Below, piece by piece: positions 50,042 through 58,057 of a stretch of DNA of 64,000 nt. Both the position numbers and the translations under genes were made by a program. How positions within the stretch are numbered: position 1 is the stretch's first letter; every line of letters begins with the position of its first letter. Origin of the DNA: Kitasatospora arboriphila. Its GTDB lineage: Bacteria > Actinomycetota > Actinomycetes > Mycobacteriales > Mycobacteriaceae. The notes under the pieces were generated by a model. That model had not been told where the DNA came from and searched no databases. It worked only from the letters and a program-made list of their open reading frames with translations. The stretch covers positions 1-64,000 of the forward strand of contig NZ_JNYV01000010.1 in assembly GCF_000717275.1 (NCBI RefSeq). Direction: 5' to 3'.

Positions 50042-52321
50042 TCAGCCCGGCGGTTCACAAGGAGTCGAAATTGGTGTGGTTCCCTCAGGGGCAGCCCTAG
50101 CCGAGTTACGTGGTAGTCGCGGGAGCCACCAGTTCCATTGTCCGAGTAGCCGCATAAGGGCGGGTACGAGGATGAGTCTGACCAGCAGCGCGTCGATGGC
50201 TACGGCGATGGCGAGGGCGAAGCCGATCTGTTTGAGTTCGAGCATGTTTGCGGTGATGAAGCTGCCGAAGACGACGACCATGATGGCTGCGGCTGCGGTG
50301 ATGGGTCGGGCGGTGTGAGCGAGACCTGCTGCCACGGCGTGTTGGTTGTCGCCGGTGGCGGCCCAGTATTCGCGCATCCGGCCGATGAGGAATACCTCGT
50401 AGTCCATCGACAGACCGAATAGGACGGCGAATACCAGTGTCGGTAGGTAGGTTTGGATGAATCCTGGGCTGCTGAAGTCGAGCAGCGATTCACCGATGCC
50501 CCACTGGAACACCACGACGGTGATACCGAGTGCCGCTCCCGTGGCCAGCAAGTTCATCAGTATCGCTTTAAGTGGCAGTGCGATGCTGCGGAAAGCAACG
50601 ATCAGAAAGACGAAGGACACGGTCAGCACCAGGCCGATGACTATTGGCAGTTTGGCGGTCATCTCGTTGTCGAGGTCGACGAACTCGGCGGTGCTGCCAC
50701 CGATCAGGATGTCCGAGTCTGCCCCGACTTGTTGTGCGCTGCTTCGCAAGTCGGTGATGAGGTCGGTAGCTGCAGTGGAATCGAATGGCACCGACAGGAT
50801 CAGCGAGGTCGCCAGTCGGCCATCACTGATGGTGGAAGGTCCGAGGGCAGCCACCCGCGGATCCGCTTGTGCTTGGTCGAGGTACCGCGCGACGGCGTTG
50901 TGGCCGGCGTCGGTGAGTGGCCCGCCGGAGGTGTCGGTGGCTACGAGTTCCACTGGGGACAGTGCGCCGGGAGGAAAGTGCGTGGTGAGGGTGGCTGCGG
51001 CTCGCCCCGATGGGGTTTCGGACAGTGAGGCTGTACCCATGTCCAGCCCGTAGCGAATGCCTGTCAGCGGGAGCGCCGCAAGTAGCAGGATCGCTACGGC
51101 GATGCTGCCGTAGAGCGCCGGTCGTTTCATGATTCGGTAGGCCCACTGGCCCCACCGTGTCCGGGCGGCGTCGGCCAGGTCCGCTGATAGTTCGGCGGGT
51201 TGCCATCGGCGTGGCGTTTGCCCGCAGTTGATTCTGGGGCCGAGCACGGCCAACAATGCAGGCAGCAGGCATAAGCCGACGACGAGCATGGCGGTGACTG
51301 CCGTAGCGACGCCGATGGCAATTCCACGGAAGATGGGGGCTGGGATGACGACCAGCGAGGCCAGGGAAATCATCACGATCACCCCCGACGACAGGATCGT
51401 GCGGCCAGTGGTTGCCAGGGTGCGGGCGACGGCGGCGTCGATCTTGTCTTGGTCGGAGCGGTCAACAATTGCGCCGGCGTTGAGTTCTTCGCGGTATCGG
51501 CTGACGATGAACATGGCGTAGTCGATACCTACTCCGATGCCGATCATCGTGGCCACCGACATCGTCAGCGAGTCAAAGTCGGTCACCGCGGTGAGGACAA
51601 ACAACGTGCCGGCCGTGAGCAATAATCCCACCAGCGCCGCCACAACCGGCACCACCGCGGCAGTCACCGCACCCAGTGCAATGACCAGCAGAATCAAAGC
51701 CACTGGGATACCGATCATTTCTGCCCGTTGCGCGTCGCTGTTCTGGATCTCGGTTGCGTCGTTTTGGATTAATGAGTAGCCGGTGACTGCAACCTTGATC
51801 TGTGCGGTCTCAAAGCGTGACAGCTCATGTTGGAGGGTGCGTGCCACCATGGCCCGGTCGGCCATGTCACCGTCGATACCGACCAGCCCGACAGCTACAC
51901 CACGGTCATTCGGCGACACCATCTGTTCCCCACCGACGTCGTAGGGACTAGTCACCTCGCGCGCACCCTCCACCGAGCGAGCTGCCGCGACCGCCTGGTC
52001 GACAACCTGACGGAACTCAGGGCTATCCACAGACACGCCGGCACCGTCGTAGACGATGACATCCTGCTCGGCTCCCAACTGAGGAAAATGCTGCGCCAAG
52101 ACCGCGTCGACGTGTTCGGACTCAGACCCGGCAATCCCGAAATCCATTGCCGTCAAGCGCCGCTCCAATGGCGCAAACGCCATGGCGCAGACCACGATGA
52201 TCAACGCCCAGCTCACCAGGACCGGCCACCGCCGCCGGCTCACCCATCTGCCCCACCGAGACAACACCGAGCCAGGGGCTAGACCGATGCGTGGCCGCGT
52301 CGCCACTGTGACTTTCACCAT
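50042..52321 (-). CDS. MMPL-family transporter
   Basis: 759 aa RND-type exporter. N-terminal TM helix (WPVLVSWALIIVVCAMAF), a periplasmic domain (DAVLAQHFPQLGAEQDVIVY), a helix cluster with MSVATMIGIGVGIDYAMFIV, the second periplasmic loop, and the second cluster with TYLPTLVFAVLFGLSMDYEV, where the GxDY motifs relay protons. This is the MmpL/YdfJ type, which exports lipids or lipophilic compounds. It is divergent from the metal sensor gene, 74 bp apart, and shares the intergenic palindrome. Confidence 0.88.
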   Translation of the reverse strand: MVKVTVATRPRIGLAPGSVLSRWGRWVSRRRWPVLVSWALIIVVCAMAFAPLERRLTAMDFGIAGSESEHVDAVLAQHFPQLGAEQDVIVYDGAGVSVDSPEFRQVVDQAVAAARSVEGAREVTSPYDVGGEQMVSPNDRGVAVGLVGIDGDMADRAMVARTLQHELSRFETAQIKVAVTGYSLIQNDATEIQNSDAQRAEMIGIPVALILLVIALGAVTAAVVPVVAALVGLLLTAGTLFVLTAVTDFDSLTMSVATMIGIGVGIDYAMFIVSRYREELNAGAIVDRSDQDKIDAAVARTLATTGRTILSSGVIVMISLASLVVIPAPIFRGIAIGVATAVTAMLVVGLCLLPALLAVLGPRINCGQTPRRWQPAELSADLADAARTRWGQWAYRIMKRPALYGSIAVAILLLAALPLTGIRYGLDMGTASLSETPSGRAAATLTTHFPPGALSPVELVATDTSGGPLTDAGHNAVARYLDQAQADPRVAALGPSTISDGRLATSLILSVPFDSTAATDLITDLRSSAQQVGADSDILIGGSTAEFVDLDNEMTAKLPIVIGLVLTVSFVFLIVAFRSIALPLKAILMNLLATGAALGITVVVFQWGIGESLLDFSSPGFIQTYLPTLVFAVLFGLSMDYEVFLIGRMREYWAATGDNQHAVAAGLAHTARPITAAAAIMVVVFGSFITANMLELKQIGFALAIAVAIDALLVRLILVPALMRLLGQWNWWLPRLPRNSARAAPEGTTPISTPCEPPG

Positions 52322-52344
52322 ATTCGGACGATAACATCGAATAT
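52320..52344. promoter_or_regulatory. Shared operator between the transporter and the metal sensor
   Basis: ATATTCG (52320-52326) and CGAATAT (52338-52344), 11-bp spacing, overlapping the start codon of the MMPL gene. Probable binding site of the ArsR/CmtR-type repressor. Confidence 0.6.
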
Positions 52345-52395
52345 CAACGATGAATAGACCTTTTGAAGATCGGTGACAACGGCTATCATCGTCGC

Positions 52396-52779
52396 ATGGC
52401 GATTAAAAGTGAGGGGTGTGTGCCGGCTACAGGAGGCGCGGACTCAAGTGTCGATGCAGCAGTTGCGCTGTTCCATAGTCTCTCGGACGCAACACGTTTG
52501 GCTATCGTGCGGCAACTGGCCGGCGGGGAGGCCCGGGTGGCTGACTTGGTGGCCGAGCTCGGTTTGGCGCAGTCGACGGTGTCAGCGCACGTGGGGTGTT
52601 TACGTGATTGCGGCCTCGTACAGGGCCGGCCGCAGGGCCGTCAGGTGTTCTATTCACTCTCGCGCCCTGAACTGATGGATCTGCTGGCGTCAGCGGAAAC
52701 CTTGCTGGCAGCAACGGGTAATGCGGTCACGTTGTGCCCGAATTACGGTATTGCATCTGGGGTGGTCGGCGATGAGTGA
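52396..52779 (+). CDS. cmtR: ArsR-family metal sensor, CmtR-like
   Basis: 127 aa from ATG at 52396. Winged helix-turn-helix (FHSLSDATRLAIVRQLAGGE, LGLAQSTVSAHVGCLRDCGL). Cys68 and Cys72 sit in the recognition helix and Cys114 in the tail. This spacing reproduces the Cd/Pb site of mycobacterial CmtR (C57, C61, C102). It should repress the P-type ATPase operon until cadmium or lead binds. It overlaps the ATPase gene by 8 bp. Confidence 0.88.
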   Translation: MAIKSEGCVPATGGADSSVDAAVALFHSLSDATRLAIVRQLAGGEARVADLVAELGLAQSTVSAHVGCLRDCGLVQGRPQGRQVFYSLSRPELMDLLASAETLLAATGNAVTLCPNYGIASGVVGDE

Positions 52780-54730
52780 TGCGTGCGGCTGCGGCCATGA
52801 CGAAGCCCCCGATGACGATGGAGCAGAAGCCGACCTCGCGCGGTGGTGGCAGGTCGTAGAGATCAGAGCTGCGATCGTTGCCGGGGCACTGCTCGTGGCA
52901 GCTTTGATCAGCAGCGTGGCCGAGGGACCGCAGTATGTGGAGCTGGGACTGCAAGTAGGTGCGCTGGTCATCGCCGGCTATACCTTTGTGCCTTCAACAC
53001 TGCGCCGACTAGCCCGAGGCAAGATCGGGGTCGGCACCTTGATGACCATCGCCGCGGTCGGGGCGGTCGTGCTCGGGGAAGTCGGCGAGGCGGCCATGCT
53101 CGCTTTTCTGTTCGCGATCAGCGAAGGACTCGAGGAATACGCCGTTACCAGGACCCGCCGCGGCTTGCGGGCACTGCTCTCGCTGGTGCCTGACACCGCC
53201 ACCGTGCGACGCGGTGGCCGTGAACTTGTCGTGTCCCCCACCGACCTCGTGGTCGGCGACACCATGATCGTCAAACCCGGTGAACGCCTTGCCACGGACG
53301 GCACGATCAGTTCCGGGCACACTGCGCTCGACACCTCGGCGATCACCGGTGAGTCGGTTCCAACCGAAGCGGGACCCGGTAGCGAGGTCTACGCCGGTTT
53401 CATCAATGGCACCGGCGTCCTGGAAGTGACGGTCACTGCTGCTGCACGCGACAATTCTCTGGCCAAGATTGTGCGGATCGTCGAGGCCGAACAGTCCCGC
53501 AAAGGCCAGGCCCAGCGGTTGGCCGACAAGATCGCCCGCCCGTTGGTTCCCTCAGTGATGATCGCTGCCGGTGTCATCGCCGGGGTTGGCAGTGCGCTCG
53601 GAGACCCGCGAGTGTGGGTTGAACGGGCCCTGGTGGTGCTGGTCGCTGCCTCGCCGTGCGCGCTGGCAATCGCCATACCAGTGACCGTGGTCGCCGCGAT
53701 CGGGGCCGCCTCCAAACTCGGTGTCTTGATCAAGGGGGGCGCCGCCCTCGAGGCGCTCGGCCGAATCCGTACCGTTGCGCTCGACAAAACCGGCACCCTG
53801 ACCCGCAATCAACCCTCAGTCGTCGAGATCGCAACCACCGGTGGTGCCTCACGCGCCGAGGTACTTACCGTCGCTGCGGCGCTCGAAGCGCGCAGTGAAC
53901 ATCCCCTCGCCCGGGCGATTTTGGCCGCCGCTGACCCGGTCACTCCCGCCGACGACGTCGACGCGGTCACCGGCGCCGGCCTCGTCGGATCTGTCGAGGG
54001 CCACCCTGTTCGGCTGGGACGGCCCGGCTGGATCGAGGCTGGCGCCTTGACCGATGACATCGATCGCATGCAACGAGCAGGTGCCACCGCCGTACTCATC
54101 GAACGCGACGGCACCGTCATCGGCGCCATTGCCGTGCGCGATGAACTTCGGCCCGAAGCACCCACCGTGGTTGCTGGTCTACGCCGCGATGGCTACTCGG
54201 TGGCCATGCTCACCGGCGACAACGCGCGCACCGCCGCCGCGCTGGCCGAACAAGCCGGCATTGAGAACGTGCACGCCGATCTACGGCCAGAGGACAAAGC
54301 CCGCATCATCAACACGCTGCGCGCCCACCAACCCACCGCCATGGTGGGCGACGGCGTCAACGACGCCCCCGCTCTGGCCACCGCCGATTTGGGCATCGCC
54401 ATGGGCGCCATGGGCACCGACGTCGCGATCGAAACCGCAGACGTCGCACTGATGGGCGAGGATCTACGTCATCTGCCTTCAGCTCTTACCCACGCCCGCC
54501 GATCACGCACCATCATGCTGCAAAATGTGGGCCTCTCCCTGGCCATCATCACCGTCCTGATGCCCCTGGCCCTGTTCGGTGTCCTAGGCCTTGCCGCGGT
54601 TGTCCTCGTTCATGAAATCGCCGAGATCGTCGTCATCGGCAACGGGGTGCGCGCGGGACGCACCACACGTCTGCACCTGCCCGACAACTCGACGACCACC
54701 GACCGCCCACTAGCAAAGACCACACAATGA
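52772..54730 (+). CDS. cadA: Heavy-metal P1B-type ATPase (Cd/Pb/Zn exporter)
   Basis: 652 aa from ATG at 52772, overlapping the sensor gene. A short Cys/His N-terminus (CGCGHDE) replaces a full metal-binding domain. The TM metal site is SPC (294-296) in ASPCALAIAIPVTV; the phosphorylation motif DKTGT is at 338-342; the hinge GDGVNDAPALATADLG follows. It exports divalent soft metals. With a CmtR-type sensor before it and signal peptidase II after it, the set resembles pbrA-pbrC lead systems. Confidence 0.9.
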   Translation: MSDACGCGHDEAPDDDGAEADLARWWQVVEIRAAIVAGALLVAALISSVAEGPQYVELGLQVGALVIAGYTFVPSTLRRLARGKIGVGTLMTIAAVGAVVLGEVGEAAMLAFLFAISEGLEEYAVTRTRRGLRALLSLVPDTATVRRGGRELVVSPTDLVVGDTMIVKPGERLATDGTISSGHTALDTSAITGESVPTEAGPGSEVYAGFINGTGVLEVTVTAAARDNSLAKIVRIVEAEQSRKGQAQRLADKIARPLVPSVMIAAGVIAGVGSALGDPRVWVERALVVLVAASPCALAIAIPVTVVAAIGAASKLGVLIKGGAALEALGRIRTVALDKTGTLTRNQPSVVEIATTGGASRAEVLTVAAALEARSEHPLARAILAAADPVTPADDVDAVTGAGLVGSVEGHPVRLGRPGWIEAGALTDDIDRMQRAGATAVLIERDGTVIGAIAVRDELRPEAPTVVAGLRRDGYSVAMLTGDNARTAAALAEQAGIENVHADLRPEDKARIINTLRAHQPTAMVGDGVNDAPALATADLGIAMGAMGTDVAIETADVALMGEDLRHLPSALTHARRSRTIMLQNVGLSLAIITVLMPLALFGVLGLAAVVLVHEIAEIVVIGNGVRAGRTTRLHLPDNSTTTDRPLAKTTQ

Positions 54731-55254
54731 ACATTGACGACAACGCCGCCGACCACGATCAGTCGATCGTCACCGCATCAGCACAACGGCGGCGAGTCCT
54801 GGTCGCGGTCACTGCCACCTTGGCCGCCGTCGCACTCATCCTCGATCCCATCGCCCGCAACACCCTGTCCGACGGCCGAACCGTTGACCTCGGGTTGCTC
54901 CAACTCGACCTCGCCTACAACACCGGGGTCGCTTTCAGCCTCGGCAACCAGCTGCCCACCGCGGTGATCCTCGCCCTCACCAGCCTCATCACCCTCGGCT
55001 TTGCCATCTATGCCTGGCGCACCGCATCTGAGCAACGAACGCTGCAGACCGTCAGCTTCGCCGCCATTGTCGCTGGCGCCGCCGCCAACGTCATCGACCG
55101 TCTCCTCGACGGCAAAGTCACCGACTACTTCCATACCGGGTGGTGGCCCACCTTCAACCTCGCCGACACTTACATCACCTGCGGCGTAGTCGTCCTGGTC
55201 CTCACTGTTCTGTTCGAACCCGGCGCTACCCGCATGTCCGAGAACAACAACTAA
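54727..55254 (+). CDS. lspA: Signal peptidase II
   Basis: 175 aa, four TM helices, ATGA overlap with the ATPase. Signature YNTGVAFSLG and the catalytic aspartates D124 (AANVIDRLLDGKVTDYF) and D147 (PTFNLADTYI). LspA cleaves lipoprotein signal peptides. A second copy tied to a metal ATPase occurs in lead-resistance operons (pbrC), where it aids phosphate-based precipitation or matures a lipoprotein. The residue G-G-A-x-G-N box is changed to AGAAANVIDR. Confidence 0.9.
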   Translation: MNIDDNAADHDQSIVTASAQRRRVLVAVTATLAAVALILDPIARNTLSDGRTVDLGLLQLDLAYNTGVAFSLGNQLPTAVILALTSLITLGFAIYAWRTASEQRTLQTVSFAAIVAGAAANVIDRLLDGKVTDYFHTGWWPTFNLADTYITCGVVVLVLTVLFEPGATRMSENNN

Positions 55255-55281
55255 ATCGCTACTGGCCCACCACCTGGAGGG

Positions 55282-56457
55282 TCAGTGCGCCGCACCAGTG
55301 TTGTTCTGGCGGCGAATGAATTCGGCCATACCCGGAACGGTGAATGCCACAACTCCGCGTTCAGGCGCCCAGATCAGGCCTTTTTTGATACAGGCGTCGC
55401 GGTGCGGTGCCACCGACTGCATGGAGCTGCCCAGCGCTGTGGCGATCGCAGACGACCGCGGTTGATCGGTGCCGCTCACCGCCATGGCGTGTAAATACCG
55501 CCGTTCGGTCTCGGTCGCACGAAGCCACCGCGAGCTATAAAACCCGGCATCAAGAGAGGCGTGGCCGGTGCTCACCGCATCTTCGGCTTCAAGCAGCCTG
55601 AACGGTGATTCTGTTGCCGCACGCCACAATTCGTAGCCAAAGACTTGCAGGAAATACGGGTAGCCGGCACTGGCAGTGACCACATAATCAGCGGCCTCGT
55701 CGGAAACGGCCTGACCCAGCCGAGAAATCGGTGCGACGATGGCCGCCCGCGCCTCATCGTTGGACACAGGTCCGATGGTGCGGTAGTCAAATTGGCGTTC
55801 GGCGTAGGACCGTGCATCAGCTAGCACCTGGGGGAGGTTCGGAAGTCCCGCACCGACCACGAAGAACGGCCAGCCCCGTTGCGCGGCACGGTGCTGGGTT
55901 GCTAGCAACACTTGTAGCAGCGGCGCCTCGAGCTCCTGCATCTCGTCGACGAACAACCCGAATGCGTTGCCCTCCTTGCGGAGTTCATCGCACAACTCTT
56001 CGACGAGATCTTCGAACTCGACTCCCAATGATGCCTGCGACGGTGGTGCGGCTTTCGACACACTGACCCCGGTGCCGAATGCAGTCGCCGACACCGAAAA
56101 CTCCTCGGTCATCGCCCGAAGCCGATCTGCAATTGCCCGTGCGAACTTGCGGCGCCTAAGCGCCCGGGTGACGTCTTTAGAAATCCGCCTACGCAGCGCT
56201 TCGGCGCCTTCCTGACTCGTCTGCGCTTCGACCTCCACAACGACCCAATCGTTGCGCCGCGCTTGGTCAGCCATGGTCGCCAGCAACGTGGTCTTGCCGA
56301 CTCCCCGCAGTCCTTGCAACATCAGCCCCCGGTCATAGTGGCGTTGCTTGGCCCGGGCGACCAGCAGATCGAAACGCTCCAACTCCCGGGCACGACCCAC
56401 CAGCTCAGGCGGACGAGTACCCGACCCGGGCGTGAAGGGATTGAGACCAGATTCCAC
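55282..56457 (-). CDS. AAA ATPase of the ORC/Cdc6-like AAA_16 type
   Basis: 391 aa. Walker A GLRGVGKTT near 49-57 and Walker B FGLFVDEMQELEAPLL; the C-terminal half is a winged-helix type (TALGSSMQSVAPHRDACIKK, GLIWAPERGVVAFTV). Such stand-alone ATPases are often found on mobile elements, function uncertain. A truncated copy of its 3' part is at 62.0 kb in the same orientation. An inverted repeat lies upstream. Confidence 0.8.
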   Translation of the reverse strand: MESGLNPFTPGSGTRPPELVGRARELERFDLLVARAKQRHYDRGLMLQGLRGVGKTTLLATMADQARRNDWVVVEVEAQTSQEGAEALRRRISKDVTRALRRRKFARAIADRLRAMTEEFSVSATAFGTGVSVSKAAPPSQASLGVEFEDLVEELCDELRKEGNAFGLFVDEMQELEAPLLQVLLATQHRAAQRGWPFFVVGAGLPNLPQVLADARSYAERQFDYRTIGPVSNDEARAAIVAPISRLGQAVSDEAADYVVTASAGYPYFLQVFGYELWRAATESPFRLLEAEDAVSTGHASLDAGFYSSRWLRATETERRYLHAMAVSGTDQPRSSAIATALGSSMQSVAPHRDACIKKGLIWAPERGVVAFTVPGMAEFIRRQNNTGAAH

Positions 56458-56484
56458 CAGCAGACACTAGCAAAGTATCGGGGT

Positions 56485-56505
56485 GTATAACGCGGATTCT
56501 TATAC
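56485..56505. promoter_or_regulatory. Inverted repeat upstream of the AAA ATPase gene
   Basis: GTATAA (56485-56490) and TTATAC (56500-56505), 28 bp upstream of the ATPase start codon. Likely promoter or operator. Confidence 0.45.
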
Positions 56506-56590
56506 GAGCCGATACGGCCTTAGCGTCCGCCCGCCCGCTTGCAGTACGTACCGGGCCGCCACCGCCGACATAAATCCTCCGCGCGGCAAC

Positions 56591-56626
56591 TTCGGCTGGC
56601 CGAATATATAGTTTCGGCTAGCCATT
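56591..56626. promoter_or_regulatory. Tandem operator-like boxes upstream of mntH
   Basis: TTCGGCTGGCCGAA (56591-56604) is nearly palindromic. A second box TTCGGCTAGCC follows at 56613. The 22-bp step equals about two helical turns, and the boxes lie 31-66 bp before the mntH start. Candidate sites for a manganese regulator. Confidence 0.55.
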
Positions 56627-56656
56627 AGACTGCGGGGCATCGAACAGGAGGGCGCT

Positions 56657-57898
56657 GTGGTGGCAACGAGTGGAGTGCGTCCCCGGCTGGCCCGGGTTCG
56701 GGTGAGTTCCACGCTGCTCGGGCCTGCTTTCGTCGCGGCAATCGCCTATGTCGATCCCGGCAACGTCGCATCGAACATCAGCGCTGGCGCAGAGTTCGGG
56801 TATTTGCTGGTGTGGGTCATCGTGGCCGCGAATGTGATGGCCGGGCTGGTGCAGTATCTGTCGGCGAAGTTGGGTGTGGTCACGGGCATGTCGTTGCCCG
56901 AAGCGGTGCGCGGCCGCTCTTCTCGTTCGACTCGGCTCGGGTATTGGGTACAGGCCGAGCTGGTGGCGATGGCGACCGATTTGGCCGAAGTGGTCGGCGG
57001 CGCCATTGCGTTGAACCTGTTGTTCGATCTGCCGTTGCTGGTAGGTGGGGTGATCACCGGGCTGGTCTCGATGGGGCTGTTGCTGGTGCAAGACCGCAGC
57101 GGCCAACGCCCGTTCGAGCGGGTCATCATTGGGTTGTTGGCAGTCATCGCGATTGGGTTCCTCACCAGTGTGGTCGTTGAACCACCATCGCCGGCAGCGG
57201 CAGCTGAGGGCCTCATTCCACGTTTCGAAGGAACCGAGAGCGTGATGCTGGCAGCGGCGATGCTCGGTGCCACGGTCATGCCGCATGCTGTGTATCTGCA
57301 TTCGGGACTGGTACGGGACCGCCACGGTGTCAACGGGCCTGGACCACTGCGGCGACGACTGCTCCGGGTGACCCGCGTCGATGTGGCACTGGCCATGCTC
57401 TTGGCAGGAGCAGTCAACATGTCGATGCTCCTGCTAGCAGCAACCAACCTGCAAGGCAGAGACGACGTCGACACCATCGAAGGCGCCCACGAGGCCATCG
57501 GGGACACCCTCGGACCAGTCGTGGCATTGCTATTCGCATTGGGTCTTCTTGCTTCTGGACTGGCATCGACATCTGTCGGCGCCTATGCCGGCGCCATGAT
57601 CATGGACGGGTTGCTGCAGCGCCGGATACCGATCGTGGTGCGGCGGCTGGTCACCTTGATTCCCGCCATCGCCATCCTTGCCGTGGGCATCGACCCCACC
57701 CAGGCCCTGATCGTGTCTCAGGTCATCTTGTCGTTCGGCATCCCCTTCGCCTTAGTTCCCCTGGTGCGATTTACCAGTGACCGCGCACTGATGGGTGAGG
57801 ACACCAATCACCACGTCACCAGCTCACTCGCCTGGCTCACCGCGGCGGTGATCATTGTCTTGAATGTTGCCTTGATCTATCTCACTGTCCTGGGCTAA
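56657..57898 (+). CDS. mntH: NRAMP-family divalent metal transporter
   Basis: 413 aa from a GTG with AGGAGGG upstream. The metal-binding helix 1 motif DPGN is at 33-36 (AYVDPGNVASNISAGAEFGY). The helix 6 motif MPH is in LGATVMPHAVYLHSGLVRDR. Eleven predicted TM helices; proton-coupled uptake of Mn(II) or Fe(II). An importer amid exporters may restore manganese when other metals compete. Confidence 0.92.
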   Translation: MVATSGVRPRLARVRVSSTLLGPAFVAAIAYVDPGNVASNISAGAEFGYLLVWVIVAANVMAGLVQYLSAKLGVVTGMSLPEAVRGRSSRSTRLGYWVQAELVAMATDLAEVVGGAIALNLLFDLPLLVGGVITGLVSMGLLLVQDRSGQRPFERVIIGLLAVIAIGFLTSVVVEPPSPAAAAEGLIPRFEGTESVMLAAAMLGATVMPHAVYLHSGLVRDRHGVNGPGPLRRRLLRVTRVDVALAMLLAGAVNMSMLLLAATNLQGRDDVDTIEGAHEAIGDTLGPVVALLFALGLLASGLASTSVGAYAGAMIMDGLLQRRIPIVVRRLVTLIPAIAILAVGIDPTQALIVSQVILSFGIPFALVPLVRFTSDRALMGEDTNHHVTSSLAWLTAAVIIVLNVALIYLTVLG

Positions 57899-58057
57899 AG
57901 CAGCGATCGCTACCGCTCGACCACCGTGCACGGTTGCCGTGGCAGCAGCCCGCCTTCGCCCACACTGACGCTCCTGCACCGCCACTCCCGATGCTCGACC
58001 ATCGGCGTCGACCATCGGCGATTTCTCCAGGTTCGCCCCGGTGCCTACGCTGATGGG

